The position numbers and the translations under genes were made by a program. This document shows positions 8,249 to 18,122 of a stretch of 64,000 nt of DNA, one piece after another (positions within the stretch are counted from its first letter, which is position 1; every line of letters starts with the position of its first letter). The DNA is from JBAYIE01 sp041665785. GTDB taxonomy: Bacteria; Bacteroidota; Bacteroidia; UKL13-3. The DNA is taken from NCBI GenBank assembly GCA_041665785.1, contig JBAYIE010000004.1, positions 62,001 to 126,000 of the forward strand. Direction: 5' to 3'. The notes below the pieces were generated by a model. The model had not been told where the DNA came from and made no database searches. It worked only from the letters and a program-made list of their open reading frames with translations.

Positions 8249-8995
8249 ATGAGTCTTAAGAGCCAAATTAATCCCCGAAAACTTCCTCAACATATTGCCA
8301 TCATCATGGATGGGAATGGCCGCTGGGCTAAAGGTAAAGGCAAGTTTCGCATATTTGGTCATCAAAATGGTGTAAAAGCGGTACGTATGACCACAGAGGC
8401 TTGTGCCGAACTGGGAGTTAAATATCTTACGCTCTATGCATTTTCTACAGAGAACTGGGGCCGGCCGGAAGCAGAAGTGAAGGCATTAATGGAATTATTG
8501 GTTTCCACCATCCGGAAAGAAACAAAAACGTTGATGGAAAACGGAATTCGGCTGGAAACCATTGGCAATATGCAGGATTTGCCTGTTAAATGCAGGAAAG
8601 AGCTGCTGGAAGCCATGGAAGAAACGAAGAACAATACACGAATGACCCTGATATTGGCGTTAAGCTATAGTTCTAAATGGGACATGGTGAATGCGGTTAG
8701 AGCCATTGCTATGGCTGTGAAGAACGATACACTTGCCCCTGAGGCTATTACCGACAAAACCGTGGATCAGTATTTATCTACACAAGTTTATCCGCATCCG
8801 GAATTAATGATCCGAACCAGCGGAGAAATGCGAATCAGCAATTTTTTATTGTGGGAACTGGCGTATGCTGAATTGTATTTTACCGAAACGCTTTGGCCCG
8901 ATTTTACAAAAGAAGAACTGTACGCGGCTATTCTGGATTATCAACAACGCGAAAGAAGATTCGGCAAAACAACAGAACAAATCAAACATTCATGA
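8249..8995 (+). CDS. uppS: Isoprenyl (undecaprenyl diphosphate) synthase
   Basis: A cis-prenyltransferase that makes the C55 lipid carrier for peptidoglycan and surface glycans. IAIIMDGNGRWA with catalytic Asp21 opens the protein, followed by GHQNG, LTLYAFSTENW and, near the end, LMIRTSGEMRISNFLLW and YFTETLWPDF. The length of 248 residues is normal. Its TGA stop lies inside the bamA start (ATGA), so the two are translationally coupled. The neighbourhood (bamA, skp) is envelope assembly. Confidence 0.96.
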   Translation: MSLKSQINPRKLPQHIAIIMDGNGRWAKGKGKFRIFGHQNGVKAVRMTTEACAELGVKYLTLYAFSTENWGRPEAEVKALMELLVSTIRKETKTLMENGIRLETIGNMQDLPVKCRKELLEAMEETKNNTRMTLILALSYSSKWDMVNAVRAIAMAVKNDTLAPEAITDKTVDQYLSTQVYPHPELMIRTSGEMRISNFLLWELAYAELYFTETLWPDFTKEELYAAILDYQQRERRFGKTTEQIKHS

Positions 8996-11529
8996 GAATC
9001 AGGCTTTCGGCTTTCTTTGTTTTACTCTTCTGGAGTTTTAGCAGTTTTGCTCAAACTCCACCGGATTCCTTGCCAAAACCCGCACAGGGTACTATGGTCG
9101 ATTATGACCATGCGCGAACTTATACCCTGGAGGATATTGTAATCACCGGTACAAACTATTACGATAAAAGTGTATTGCAGATTTTAACCGGATTAAGTAT
9201 CGGACAAAAAATAAAAATTCCGGGTGATGATATTTCCAAGGTCATCACCAATATGTGGAAGCAGAAATTGTTTGATGATGTCAGTATCAGTATTCAGGAT
9301 ATACACGACGATAAAATTATTCTTGCTATTAACCTGAAAGAAAAACCACGCTTATCTACGTTCAGCATTAAAGGATTACGGAAAGGTAAAGCCAATACCT
9401 TGCGGGATGAATTGTCGTTGAAATCGGGTCAGGTTATTACCGATAATTTATTAGCTACAACACGAACCGAAATCCGTAAGTATTTTATGGAAAAAGGATT
9501 TCTGGATGCAGATGCCACTTTTGAAGTTGAAACCGATGATCCGAAAAAAAATACAGCAAAGGTTCGTATCCTGGTGAACCGTGGAACGAAAATTAAAATT
9601 CACGATATCACTTTTACGGGAAACAAAGCATTGAGCGAAAGGAAACTGCGGGGATTGATGAAGGATACCAAAAGAAAGCGCGCCCTTTTTGCCAAATCAC
9701 GCTATGATGATATCAAATATCAGGACGATAAACAAAATATCATACAAAAGTATCAGTCGCTCGGTTACCGCGATATTGCACTGGTATCGGATACCGTTTT
9801 CCGCTACGATAAAAAAACGTTGTCCATTCGGATCGATCTGGATGAAGGACATAAGTATTATTACCGCAATATTCGCTTTGTCGGAAATGTGAAATATACT
9901 GCCGAAGAATTGGGTAATATTCTCAAGATAAATAAAGGAGATGTGTATGATCAGGCTACGCTTGATATGAAACTGCACATGAATCAAAACGGATTAGACA
10001 TCAGCACACTGTATATGGATGACGGTTATCTGTTTTTTAATATACAACCGGTTGAAGTATTGGTAGAAAATGATTCCATTGATCTGGAGATTCGCATTTA
10101 TGAAGGCCAGCAGGCACGAATCAATAAAGTAACGGTGAGTGGAAATACCAAAACCAGCGATCATGTTATTTTGCGGGAATTACGTACCAAACCTGGTCAG
10201 CTTTTCAGTCGTTCTGAAGTACAGCGTTCCTTGCAAGCCTTATCCCAGATCGGATATTTCGACCCGGAAGCATTGGGTGTAAATCCGGTTCCGCATCAGG
10301 AAAATGGTACCGTAGATATTCAATATACCGTAGCCGAACGTCCCAACGATCAGATTGAATTATCGGCCGGATGGGGTGCCAGTTCAATTGTGGGAACGCT
10401 GGGTTTAACACTGAATAATTTCTCGACCAAGCGTATGTTCGACAGCCGTGCATGGAATCCGATCCCCAGCGGTGATGGACAGCGAATTTCATTGCGTGCA
10501 CAAACCAATGGAACTTTTTATCAATCCTACAGTGCCTCCTTTACCGAACCATGGCTGGGCGGACGTAAACCCATTGCTTTAAGTGCTTCCATATTTCATT
10601 CGGTGCAATCAAACGGATATGCAGAAGGAAGTGACTTGCGTGCAGGTCTTTATACCACCGGTGGTTCAGTTGGAATAGGAAAGCGGTTGAAATTTCCGGA
10701 TGATTATTTCACCGTAAATTATTCGGTGATGTATCAGAAATACAACAACGAAGTAAATTATTTGGGTCAAAGTTATCTGGCCAGTATCCCCAGCGGAGTT
10801 ACCAATAGTTTCAGTTTAAAATTCATGATTGGCCGCAATTCTACCGATCAACCTATTTATCCGCGCATGGGATCAAATGTATCTTTGTCGTTGCAGGTAA
10901 CGCCGCCTTATTCCCTGTTCGAAAAACAGTTTACGACCATTGATGGGTTTGATGTAAACCGCTGGCTGGAGTTTTATAAATGGAAATTTGACGCGGTATG
11001 GTTTGCAAAACTGGCGGGAAATAAACGACCGTTGGTATTGATGGCACGTACCAATTTCGGATTCATCGGCCGGTATAACGATAACAAAGGTTATACGGCA
11101 TTTGAACGATTCTGGTTAGGTGGAGCCGGATTGATCGGCTTCAGTCTGGATGGCCGGGAATTGATAGCCCTTCGCGGGTACCAGGATAATACCCTGACTC
11201 CTCTCGAGGTTAATCCGTATAACAATCAGTTAAGCCGTCAGGGCGGTTTGGCCTACAATAAATTTACCATGGAATTGCGCTATCCGATTTCGTTGAATCC
11301 ATCGGCCACTGTTTTTCCGCTGGTATTCCTGGAAGCAGGAAAGGCATGGAGTGATTTTGATGATTTGAACCTCTTCGACGTATACCGCTCAGCAGGTGTA
11401 GGAGTTCGTATATTTTTGCCTATGTTTGGTATGATCGGTCTGGATTATGGTTACGGCTTTGATGCCGTTCCACTGCAGCCGGGAGTTAACGGAGGTAATT
11501 TTCACTTCCTGCTGGGTCAGCAGTTTTAA
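8992..11529 (+). CDS. bamA: BamA, outer-membrane protein assembly factor
   Basis: The core barrel of the BAM machine that inserts beta-barrel proteins into the outer membrane. ATG 8992 gives a clean signal peptide (residues 1-21, ending SFAQ); the frame runs open further upstream to 8893 but that would lie inside uppS. Five POTRA repeats span roughly residues 45-450, with inter-repeat motifs such as ITFTGNKALSE, IRFVGNVKYTAEEL and VTVSGNTKT. The Omp85 barrel fills residues 455-845 and ends in Phe (HFLLGQQF), the usual BAM recognition ending. Two Skp-type chaperones follow in the same operon. Confidence 0.96.
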   Translation: MRIRLSAFFVLLFWSFSSFAQTPPDSLPKPAQGTMVDYDHARTYTLEDIVITGTNYYDKSVLQILTGLSIGQKIKIPGDDISKVITNMWKQKLFDDVSISIQDIHDDKIILAINLKEKPRLSTFSIKGLRKGKANTLRDELSLKSGQVITDNLLATTRTEIRKYFMEKGFLDADATFEVETDDPKKNTAKVRILVNRGTKIKIHDITFTGNKALSERKLRGLMKDTKRKRALFAKSRYDDIKYQDDKQNIIQKYQSLGYRDIALVSDTVFRYDKKTLSIRIDLDEGHKYYYRNIRFVGNVKYTAEELGNILKINKGDVYDQATLDMKLHMNQNGLDISTLYMDDGYLFFNIQPVEVLVENDSIDLEIRIYEGQQARINKVTVSGNTKTSDHVILRELRTKPGQLFSRSEVQRSLQALSQIGYFDPEALGVNPVPHQENGTVDIQYTVAERPNDQIELSAGWGASSIVGTLGLTLNNFSTKRMFDSRAWNPIPSGDGQRISLRAQTNGTFYQSYSASFTEPWLGGRKPIALSASIFHSVQSNGYAEGSDLRAGLYTTGGSVGIGKRLKFPDDYFTVNYSVMYQKYNNEVNYLGQSYLASIPSGVTNSFSLKFMIGRNSTDQPIYPRMGSNVSLSLQVTPPYSLFEKQFTTIDGFDVNRWLEFYKWKFDAVWFAKLAGNKRPLVLMARTNFGFIGRYNDNKGYTAFERFWLGGAGLIGFSLDGRELIALRGYQDNTLTPLEVNPYNNQLSRQGGLAYNKFTMELRYPISLNPSATVFPLVFLEAGKAWSDFDDLNLFDVYRSAGVGVRIFLPMFGMIGLDYGYGFDAVPLQPGVNGGNFHFLLGQQF

Positions 11530-11540
11530 TTCAATCGAGT

Positions 11541-12110
11541 ATGAAAAAGTTAGTATTTATCTGGATTATCGGTTTATGTCCTTTGCTTTCCCAGGCACAG
11601 AAATTCGGGTATGTTGATACCGAATACATACTTGACCTGATGCCAGAATACCGTTCCGCACAAAAGCAATTGGATCAGCTGGCAGACGACTGGCAAAAGG
11701 AAATGGAGAAGATGCAGTTGCAGATAGATAAAATGTACAAAGATTATCAGGCCGAGCAGGTTTTGTTAACAGAAGATCTGCGGAAAAAGCGCGAAGAAGA
11801 AATTAAAAACAAAGAGAAGGAACTGAAGGATTACCGCGTGAAGAAGTTTGGCTACGAGGGCGACCTGTTTAAAAAACGGCTGGAACTGGTAAAGCCAATA
11901 CAGGATAAGGTTTTTGATGCCGTACAAAAAGTTGCCAAACAAAGCGCTTTAGACTTTATATTTGCCAAATCGGGTGAATTGATCATGTTGTATTCCAATG
12001 CCAAATACGACAAGAGTGATGAAGTACTAACCGAGTTGGGAGTAGCTATAAACAAAACGGATAAGAGCAAACCGGAAAAAAATAAACCGCAAAATCAAAA
12101 CAGAAAATAA
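11541..12110 (+). CDS. skp: OmpH/Skp-family periplasmic chaperone, copy 1
   Basis: A 189-residue periplasmic chaperone that in this family holds unfolded outer-membrane proteins for BamA. Signal peptide residues 1-20 (ending SQAQ), then FGYVDTEYILDLMPEY, the standard OmpH opening. Residues 45-115 form a long charged coiled coil, as in the Skp tentacles, and the C-terminal tail is rich in Lys, Asn and Gln. It lies 11 bases after bamA and is followed by a second copy, the usual Bacteroidota arrangement. Confidence 0.92.
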   Translation: MKKLVFIWIIGLCPLLSQAQKFGYVDTEYILDLMPEYRSAQKQLDQLADDWQKEMEKMQLQIDKMYKDYQAEQVLLTEDLRKKREEEIKNKEKELKDYRVKKFGYEGDLFKKRLELVKPIQDKVFDAVQKVAKQSALDFIFAKSGELIMLYSNAKYDKSDEVLTELGVAINKTDKSKPEKNKPQNQNRK

Positions 12111-12114
12111 ATCG

Positions 12115-12666
12115 ATGATGAAAAATCAAACAATCAAATGGACCCTTGTTCTGGCTTTCTTAATGATAGGATTCACAGGGGTAACAGCGCAGAACAAAAT
12201 GGGATATATTGAATTCCAGGAATTGATGCTGCAAATGCCGGAATACAAAAAGGCGAATACCGATATGGAAGCTCTTGGTAAAACCCTGCAGGATCAGTTG
12301 AAAAGCATGAGCGAAGAACTGGAACGCAAATACAGCGATTACCAGAAAAACGAAGCGAAGATGGCGGAAGTCATTAAAGAATTGAAACAAAAAGAACTGC
12401 GGGAGATGCAAACCCGGATTCAGGAGTTTCAGGAATCTGCACAGGAAAGTGTGCGTAAAAAGGAAGCAGAATTATTGAAGCCAATTGTAGAAAAGGCTAA
12501 ATTAATCATTGCACAGGTAGCTAAAGAAGGTGGATACAGCTATGTATTTGATAGCAGCCAGGGTTCACCAATCCTCTACAAACCCGAAGGCGATAATCTG
12601 ATGTCGGCTGTGAAAAAGAAAATGGGAATTGTATCAACTCCTGTACCGGCTACACCAGGTAAATAA
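12115..12666 (+). CDS. OmpH/Skp-family periplasmic chaperone, copy 2
   Basis: A 183-residue paralogue of the preceding gene, four bases downstream. Signal peptide residues 1-26 (ending VTAQ), then KMGYIEFQELMLQMPEY, a coiled coil over roughly residues 45-120 rich in Glu, Lys and Gln, and a C-terminal GGYSYVFDSSQG strand that matches the trimer core of Skp. Two adjacent ATG codons (12115, 12118) are possible starts. It is the last gene before a strong terminator. Confidence 0.92.
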   Translation: MMKNQTIKWTLVLAFLMIGFTGVTAQNKMGYIEFQELMLQMPEYKKANTDMEALGKTLQDQLKSMSEELERKYSDYQKNEAKMAEVIKELKQKELREMQTRIQEFQESAQESVRKKEAELLKPIVEKAKLIIAQVAKEGGYSYVFDSSQGSPILYKPEGDNLMSAVKKKMGIVSTPVPATPGK

Positions 12667-12687
12667 TTAACGAAATAATTGGGTATA

Positions 12688-12717
12688 AAAAAAGGAGTCG
12701 AAAGACTCCTTTTTTGT
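12688..12717. terminator. Bidirectional rho-independent terminator between skp and the ACP-like gene
   Basis: AAAGGAGTC (12691-12699) pairs perfectly with GACTCCTTT (12704-12712) around a GAAA tetraloop, with T-runs on the right for the + strand and on the left (as A-run) for the - strand. The flanking genes converge on it. Confidence 0.9.
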
Positions 12718-12939
12718 TTAAGGGATTTGACTGATTACATAGTCGCAAACATCTCCGACTGTGTTAAGGGGAGAAATCTCATTCTCAGAAATGCTGGTTC
12801 CGAATTCGGTGTTGAATGCTGTAGCCAACACGGTGTAATCGCCGGGAGTGGCGCCCAGATCGCCTACCATGGTTGCATTCTCTGCTGTGGCTACTTTGTC
12901 CATAATAATCATCTTAACTTTTGCTCTTACTTCTGACAT
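12718..12939 (-). CDS. Acyl-carrier-protein-like protein lacking the phosphopantetheine serine
   Basis: A 73-residue protein that aligns along its length with acyl carrier protein: SEVRAKVKMIIMDKV for helix I, DLGATPGDYTVL at the start of helix II where ACP has DLGADSLDTVEL, then FNTEFGTSISENE and a TVGDVCDYV helix IV. The serine that carries 4'-phosphopantetheine is replaced by Pro32, so it should not be chargeable. The loop between helices I and II is about five residues shorter than in E. coli AcpP. A -7-like TATATTTG on the - strand (12962-12969) suggests its own promoter. It stands alone, with no fatty-acid or polyketide genes nearby. The ACP fold is my inference from sequence alignment by eye. 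Confidence 0.72.
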   Translation of the reverse strand: MSEVRAKVKMIIMDKVATAENATMVGDLGATPGDYTVLATAFNTEFGTSISENEISPLNTVGDVCDYVISQIP

Positions 12940-13060
12940 ACTATTTATAATTGGTTAGTATCAAATATACACATATTGTCAAACCATGCTGCATGTACTT
13001 TAAAAACATAAACATGAAGAATAGCATTCAATTTTAAACAAGGTTTTATTCGTAAACTGA

Positions 13061-14974
13061 TTATCTAAAGCCAATCAGACTTTTGGGTTTGCTTTTATTT
13101 TTGTTTCCTGGTACTTTATCCATGAGTCCATACAGGTAGGGATTGCCTTTATAAATCTGAATGCATGGTTTTGTATAAGCAATCTGCTGCTTTTCCTTGT
13201 TCCAAATGAATGTTTTTATCATAAGTGGTTTCGCAGCCGACAAGTCATTTAGTCGAATGAGCAGTCGCAATAGGGCAACGCTATCTTTCGGTTCAGCCAT
13301 TTGCTTAAATTCTTGTCCATACCAAGCCACTGGATTCTCGTCCATATCCGTTATATGAATCACAAGGACGGGATTTGATGGCATTGTTCGCGAAACAAAA
13401 ACAGTTGATGAGATGTCGAGTATGGATGCTGATGGTAAGTGAAGCGTGTCAAAACTGATTCCAATTGTTTCATTGAATTCTGCAGTACTTGAGATGGCAG
13501 ATGAAGTCTGATACCAGGCTCTCGATTGATAGAGCAAAGGTTCAGGGATGGATGCCGGTTTTTCTTTTGTAAGCAGGTAAACATCAAACGCGGCACCACC
13601 TTCATGTTTGATCAGATATGGAAAGAGAGTTAAAGATTGAGACAAGAGCCCAATATTTCCGGGTGCACCAAACGCCAGTACAAGTGAATCTTTTTGTATT
13701 CCCGACAAAATTTTCTCAAATGCTGGCAGGTCAGTTGCACCGGGATCCCGGAAATCAAACGCATGCCGGGTACCCAGATGTTGGGTATAATATTGAAAAT
13801 ATCCAGGACTATTGCCGATAAAGATCCAATGAGCGTTCGGGTATTTACAGGCCTCTTCTACTGCAGCTTTATACCCCTGATGATAAAACAATGCATAATG
13901 TTGCCGTCCGGTTGTTAACCCCCAAACATTCACCATCAGCAAAAGCACTATGCTCAGGATAGCATAACGTGGTCGGAGTTTACTGATCCCGTAATGCAAA
14001 ACAAACAACAGAAATGGAGTGGCAAAAAACAGCGATGAATGTTGTAAAACCGGATTGTGGTAAACTGAATAGAGGTAGCCGGTCAGATAAACAAGGATGA
14101 AAATGAGCAATAAGGATGAAAGTATGAAAAATTCTTTTACTGAAGCTTTCATCAGTTTTATTGCTGCAACAACAACCGCTACACAAATAAGAACGTAGGC
14201 TGCAATGGAATATTGAAACAGATAAGCGAGAAAATGGAGAATAAAACCAAATGCAGGAGCAGATAACCAACCGTTGGTTCCGCCAATACCGCCTGTTTCT
14301 AAATGTTGCAGGAGTACCGGGAGCTGCGGTAAATAAGCCAGCATTGCAGTTACTAGGGAAAGTCCCAGTTTTTTACGATGAACCTTCTGTTCAAATCCAA
14401 GTAAAAGTATGGCAATAATGCCTGCAGTTAAAGCACTGAAGTAATGGGTAGATACCGACAACCAGAGTAAAAGCGAAAAGAGGATATAATGAAGCAGGGT
14501 GCGCTTATCGTTCAACAGAATTTGCAACCCCTTCCATGTAAGCAGCAACACAAATAACAAGCCGGGAGCATAAGGTCTGGCAACCTGACTGTTCATCACA
14601 AAAAACTGAGATGTAGCCATAAATGCTGCTACGGCAAGACCCAGGTTTTTATTAATCAGCAATCGCCCGATTTGATAAACAACAATTAAGGAAGCGATAC
14701 CACACAACGCAAAAGGTAATTTGACAACCCAGGTTTCGCTGCCAAAGAGATGTGTATAGTAATACAAAAACGTTTGCACAAGCGCCGGATGCCCGTCTTT
14801 CATAATTCCCGAACGGATCAATTCAGTGAAAGAAGTGTAATTTAAACGCGATAAGGCACTCAGTTCATCGTTGGTAAATGGAATGCTGGTAAATTTATAA
14901 AAACGTAAAACTGCTCCCAGCAGGAGAATTCCTCCCAAAATTACCTCTGCGGAATAAATACGTTTATTTCCCAT
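13061..14974 (-). CDS. GT39/ArnT-like membrane glycosyltransferase
   Basis: A polytopic membrane protein of 637 residues from ATG 14974 (TTG 14980 is less likely). The first loop holds IPFTNDELSALSR, the acidic motif typical of GT-C enzymes of the PMT/ArnT group that take sugars from polyprenyl phosphate. About ten to twelve hydrophobic spans fill roughly residues 8-360, and a soluble, probably periplasmic domain makes up the last 270 residues. The acceptor is unknown. It is transcribed alone, divergently from the glucosaminidase gene. Confidence 0.85.
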   Translation of the reverse strand: MGNKRIYSAEVILGGILLLGAVLRFYKFTSIPFTNDELSALSRLNYTSFTELIRSGIMKDGHPALVQTFLYYYTHLFGSETWVVKLPFALCGIASLIVVYQIGRLLINKNLGLAVAAFMATSQFFVMNSQVARPYAPGLLFVLLLTWKGLQILLNDKRTLLHYILFSLLLWLSVSTHYFSALTAGIIAILLLGFEQKVHRKKLGLSLVTAMLAYLPQLPVLLQHLETGGIGGTNGWLSAPAFGFILHFLAYLFQYSIAAYVLICVAVVVAAIKLMKASVKEFFILSSLLLIFILVYLTGYLYSVYHNPVLQHSSLFFATPFLLFVLHYGISKLRPRYAILSIVLLLMVNVWGLTTGRQHYALFYHQGYKAAVEEACKYPNAHWIFIGNSPGYFQYYTQHLGTRHAFDFRDPGATDLPAFEKILSGIQKDSLVLAFGAPGNIGLLSQSLTLFPYLIKHEGGAAFDVYLLTKEKPASIPEPLLYQSRAWYQTSSAISSTAEFNETIGISFDTLHLPSASILDISSTVFVSRTMPSNPVLVIHITDMDENPVAWYGQEFKQMAEPKDSVALLRLLIRLNDLSAAKPLMIKTFIWNKEKQQIAYTKPCIQIYKGNPYLYGLMDKVPGNKNKSKPKSLIGFR

Positions 14975-15189
14975 AATCAACCGGTGGAGGAAATTATTTT
15001 CATGGAAACCGATCTAACGCAAAATAGGGAAAGTATGCGAATAACGGAGTAAAGCAGCAACAATAGAAGTTTCGACTTGCAATCACGCGAATCTCTGGCA
15101 AAACGGTCTTGCCTCAAATACCATACAGCTGTGGGAAAACGTTTTAGCATAGAACCGCAGGAGCCGTATAGACGGCGTATTTTCGTAAC

Positions 15190-16791
15190 ATGAAGTATTT
15201 ACTTAGTTTAATTGTATTTCTCTTATTAAGCCGGATTACACCAGCTCAGCCGGTACCTACAACGGAGTTTCCATTTAAGATGACCGTTGAACAATATGTT
15301 GAGAAATTTGCCCCATTGGCCATTGAGGAAATGCAACGCAGCAGAATCCCGGCAAGCATTACTTTAGCTCAGGGGTTGCTCGAATCAGGGAATGGCAATA
15401 GCAGGTTGGCTTTGCATGCCAACAATCATTTCGGGATCAAATGCAGAAAAGAATGGACCGGTGAAACACTTCGTGAAGATGATGATGCACCACAGGAATG
15501 TTTTCGAAAATATGCATCACCTCTTGATTCCTATCGCGATCATTCCGAATTTCTGATGAAGGGCAAACGTTACGCATTTTTGTTCGATCTGGAATTAACC
15601 GATTATAAAAGTTGGGCCAAAGGATTGAAATCAGCAGGGTATGCTACCAATCCACGTTATGCAGAGATTCTGATTACCACCATCGAAAAAAATAATCTGC
15701 AGCGATTTGACGGGATGCAGGCACCGGAAGCTGTTGCACAGGTAATACAGAAAGAAAAAGAAGCAGAAGCAAAAGCAGATGTAAAGCTGATCATCAACCG
15801 GATCCCGGCAACCGTAGCAGCAGCGGGCGAAAGTTATGCGTCAATTGCTTTGGTCAACAATATCAAAGTTTGGCAATTGTTTAAATACAACGATCTGGAT
15901 AAATCTGCAAACATCAACGCGGGGGATACGCTTTATCTCAAACCGAAGAATTATAAAGGAATGGTGGAAACGGTAGTTGTTGGGGCAAATGATAACCTGC
16001 ATTCCATTTCGCAACGGTATGCCATTAAAGTATCGCGTTTGCGTAAACTGAATGGATTAAAAGAAGGTCAGGAACCTGAGACAGGGGAGTTATTGCATCT
16101 AAAAAGTAAACGCGATCGGATTCCAAATTTAAAATCGATACCAATGGTGGCTGTTTCACCCGACACCGTATACGACAATCGTATTTATACCGATCCAAAG
16201 AAAAATGTAGAAACGCTAAAGCCCGAACTACCCGCCGATCCATATGATGTAGAAGCACATGGTGTGAAAGAAGAAATGGCTTTTATCCATGAGGTAAAAT
16301 CCAAAGAAACCTTATTCGGCATTTCTAAGAAATACAATGTGCAGGTAGATGCCATTAAAGCGCTAAATAAATTGAGCAGTAACGATCTCAGTATTGGTCT
16401 TAAATTAATCATCAACCCGAATCAACCTGCGGCCAAACCGGATGAAGAAGCGGTAGTGCCCGGTTACCATGTAGTGCTTTCGGGTGAAACCTTATATTCC
16501 ATTTCGAAACTGTACAATACAACGGTGGATGAAATTCGATCGCTCAATGAATTGGCCGGCGATACCATTCGCGTGGGTGAAGAATTGATTGTAGTTCCGC
16601 TTAACGACGAGCAGCCACGGGAAGATAAAGTAAACGATGAAACGCAGGAAGAAGTCTATCATTTGGTAAAAGAAAAGGATACCTTGTATTCCATTGGTCG
16701 TAAGTACAGAGTAAGCGAATCACAATTGCGTAAAATGAATAACCTGTTAGACAATACCATTCATATCGGACAACGATTGCGTGTACGGTGA
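15190..16791 (+). CDS. Secreted N-acetylglucosaminidase with LysM repeats
   Basis: A peptidoglycan hydrolase exported by a signal peptide (residues 1-20, ending TPAQ). Residues 30-175 form a FlgJ/AcmA-type glucosaminidase domain with the catalytic-Glu motif AQGLLESGNGNS (Glu65) and NNHFGIKC. Four clear LysM modules follow near residues 262-306, 365-409, 426-470 and 489-533, each with a Glu/Asn-x-Leu-x-x-Ile-Ser core, and a degenerate one lies at 205-252. LysM modules bind glycan strands and hold the enzyme on the wall. It probably acts in wall remodelling or cell separation. The next gene starts across its stop codon. Confidence 0.93.
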   Translation: MKYLLSLIVFLLLSRITPAQPVPTTEFPFKMTVEQYVEKFAPLAIEEMQRSRIPASITLAQGLLESGNGNSRLALHANNHFGIKCRKEWTGETLREDDDAPQECFRKYASPLDSYRDHSEFLMKGKRYAFLFDLELTDYKSWAKGLKSAGYATNPRYAEILITTIEKNNLQRFDGMQAPEAVAQVIQKEKEAEAKADVKLIINRIPATVAAAGESYASIALVNNIKVWQLFKYNDLDKSANINAGDTLYLKPKNYKGMVETVVVGANDNLHSISQRYAIKVSRLRKLNGLKEGQEPETGELLHLKSKRDRIPNLKSIPMVAVSPDTVYDNRIYTDPKKNVETLKPELPADPYDVEAHGVKEEMAFIHEVKSKETLFGISKKYNVQVDAIKALNKLSSNDLSIGLKLIINPNQPAAKPDEEAVVPGYHVVLSGETLYSISKLYNTTVDEIRSLNELAGDTIRVGEELIVVPLNDEQPREDKVNDETQEEVYHLVKEKDTLYSIGRKYRVSESQLRKMNNLLDNTIHIGQRLRVR

Positions 16792-18122
16792 TGCAAAGCG
16801 CAGTTCCATATCGACTGGGGTTTATTTTAACTTTGTTGCATGGAGTTTTTTTCGGGTGGGCTGTAACAACCGGGAATATTTATCTGAAAGATTCATTTGA
16901 ATACCTGCACCAGGCAGGGAATTTGTGGAAGTATGGAAGTTGGTATGCCGCAGAATGGAACGGACCATTGTTACCCGAAATGTTTTCATTCAGGCCACCT
17001 TTGTATGCTGCTTTTATCGGTTTTATAAAACAGTTTATTGATTCTGATTATGCTGTGCTGTTGGTGCAAAACGGTATCAGCATATATACTTTGATTCAAC
17101 TTTACCTGCTGTTGGAAAAGTATGTAATGCAAGCAAAGAGCGCTCAATGGATGATTCCTGTCTGTCTGGTGTTCTTTCCAACGCAACTGGTTATGGCCAA
17201 TATGATCATGAGTGAGATCTTGTTTCAGTTCTTGCTCATGCAAACGTTTGTGTGCACCTTCCAATGGACGTTGAAACCGGGGTGGAAATCATCTCTATAC
17301 CTGTCGGGTTGGTTGTGCTTATTGATACTGACAAAACCAGTCGGCTTGTTGTTGCCTGTTGTGGTTTTGCTCTTACAATTGTACCGTATGTATAAAAGGG
17401 ATTGGACAGGAGCTAAATTCTTGATTCCGCTTTTGTTGGTCTTACTGGTTTTTCATTTGACAGGATTACAACAGAAACATCAAACCGGTTTCTACCATTA
17501 TACCAGTATGAAGGCATTCAATCAGTACAAATTCAATGCACGTTTTATATTGGCCTCTAAATTCGGAGAGGAGTATGCTGAACACTGGAGTGATTCATGC
17601 AAAAAAGTTTTTACTGCCCAACCCGATTACGCTTCGCGTTATCACTTCATGCATGCTGCAGGTGATGCTGTAATCAGGGAGTATCCGGTCGAATTCGTAA
17701 AATTACTGATTCGCGGAGGCATCGTTTTTTTTGTAGATCCGGGACGACATGATCTTGCTGTATTTTTTGGCTGGAGTGACCATCGTTATACCGGTTTGTT
17801 TTATGAATTAAACGCTAAAGGATTTCCTGCCTTGGTGGATTGGATCCGTCAAATACCAGTTGCACAGGTAATGTGGCTTGCTCTTATTTTTTTATTTAAC
17901 CTGGTTATGGCAGGCATCATTATCGTTTATTTCTACCGATCAGCAATTCCGGCGTTGATTAAATGGATGTTGCTGATATGGATTGTTTATATATGTGTTG
18001 CCACCGGAATTCTTGGCGTGGCCCGTTACCGTTCGGCTATATATCCTGAATTGCTCATGGTTTTTTTAACTGCGGTGCAAACCATGATTAACAATAGAAA
18101 ATTTACAAAAAAACATGTTTGA
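16788..18122 (+). CDS. Polytopic GT-C-like membrane protein
   Basis: A 444-residue integral membrane protein with roughly ten hydrophobic spans. The first periplasmic loop has KDSFEYLHQAGN and then FRPPLYAAFIG, the Asp...Tyr and RPPLYP-like pattern of GT-C (GT39/GT83-like) polyprenyl-phosphate-sugar transferases. It lacks the long soluble C-terminal domain seen in the GT39 gene at 13061-14974. GTG 16788 overlaps the preceding stop by four bases; ATG 16791 is equally possible. It overlaps the next gene by eight bases, so glucosaminidase, this protein and the PLP enzyme form one operon. The sugar and acceptor are unknown. Confidence 0.78.
   Translation: MMQSAVPYRLGFILTLLHGVFFGWAVTTGNIYLKDSFEYLHQAGNLWKYGSWYAAEWNGPLLPEMFSFRPPLYAAFIGFIKQFIDSDYAVLLVQNGISIYTLIQLYLLLEKYVMQAKSAQWMIPVCLVFFPTQLVMANMIMSEILFQFLLMQTFVCTFQWTLKPGWKSSLYLSGWLCLLILTKPVGLLLPVVVLLLQLYRMYKRDWTGAKFLIPLLLVLLVFHLTGLQQKHQTGFYHYTSMKAFNQYKFNARFILASKFGEEYAEHWSDSCKKVFTAQPDYASRYHFMHAAGDAVIREYPVEFVKLLIRGGIVFFVDPGRHDLAVFFGWSDHRYTGLFYELNAKGFPALVDWIRQIPVAQVMWLALIFLFNLVMAGIIIVYFYRSAIPALIKWMLLIWIVYICVATGILGVARYRSAIYPELLMVFLTAVQTMINNRKFTKKHV

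Noticed and set aside
12679..12936. 85-codon + strand frame opposite the ACP-like gene
   Set aside because: It is the complement of the ACP-like gene, and the terminator at 12688-12717 lies inside it; the - strand product has a clear family resemblance, this one has none.
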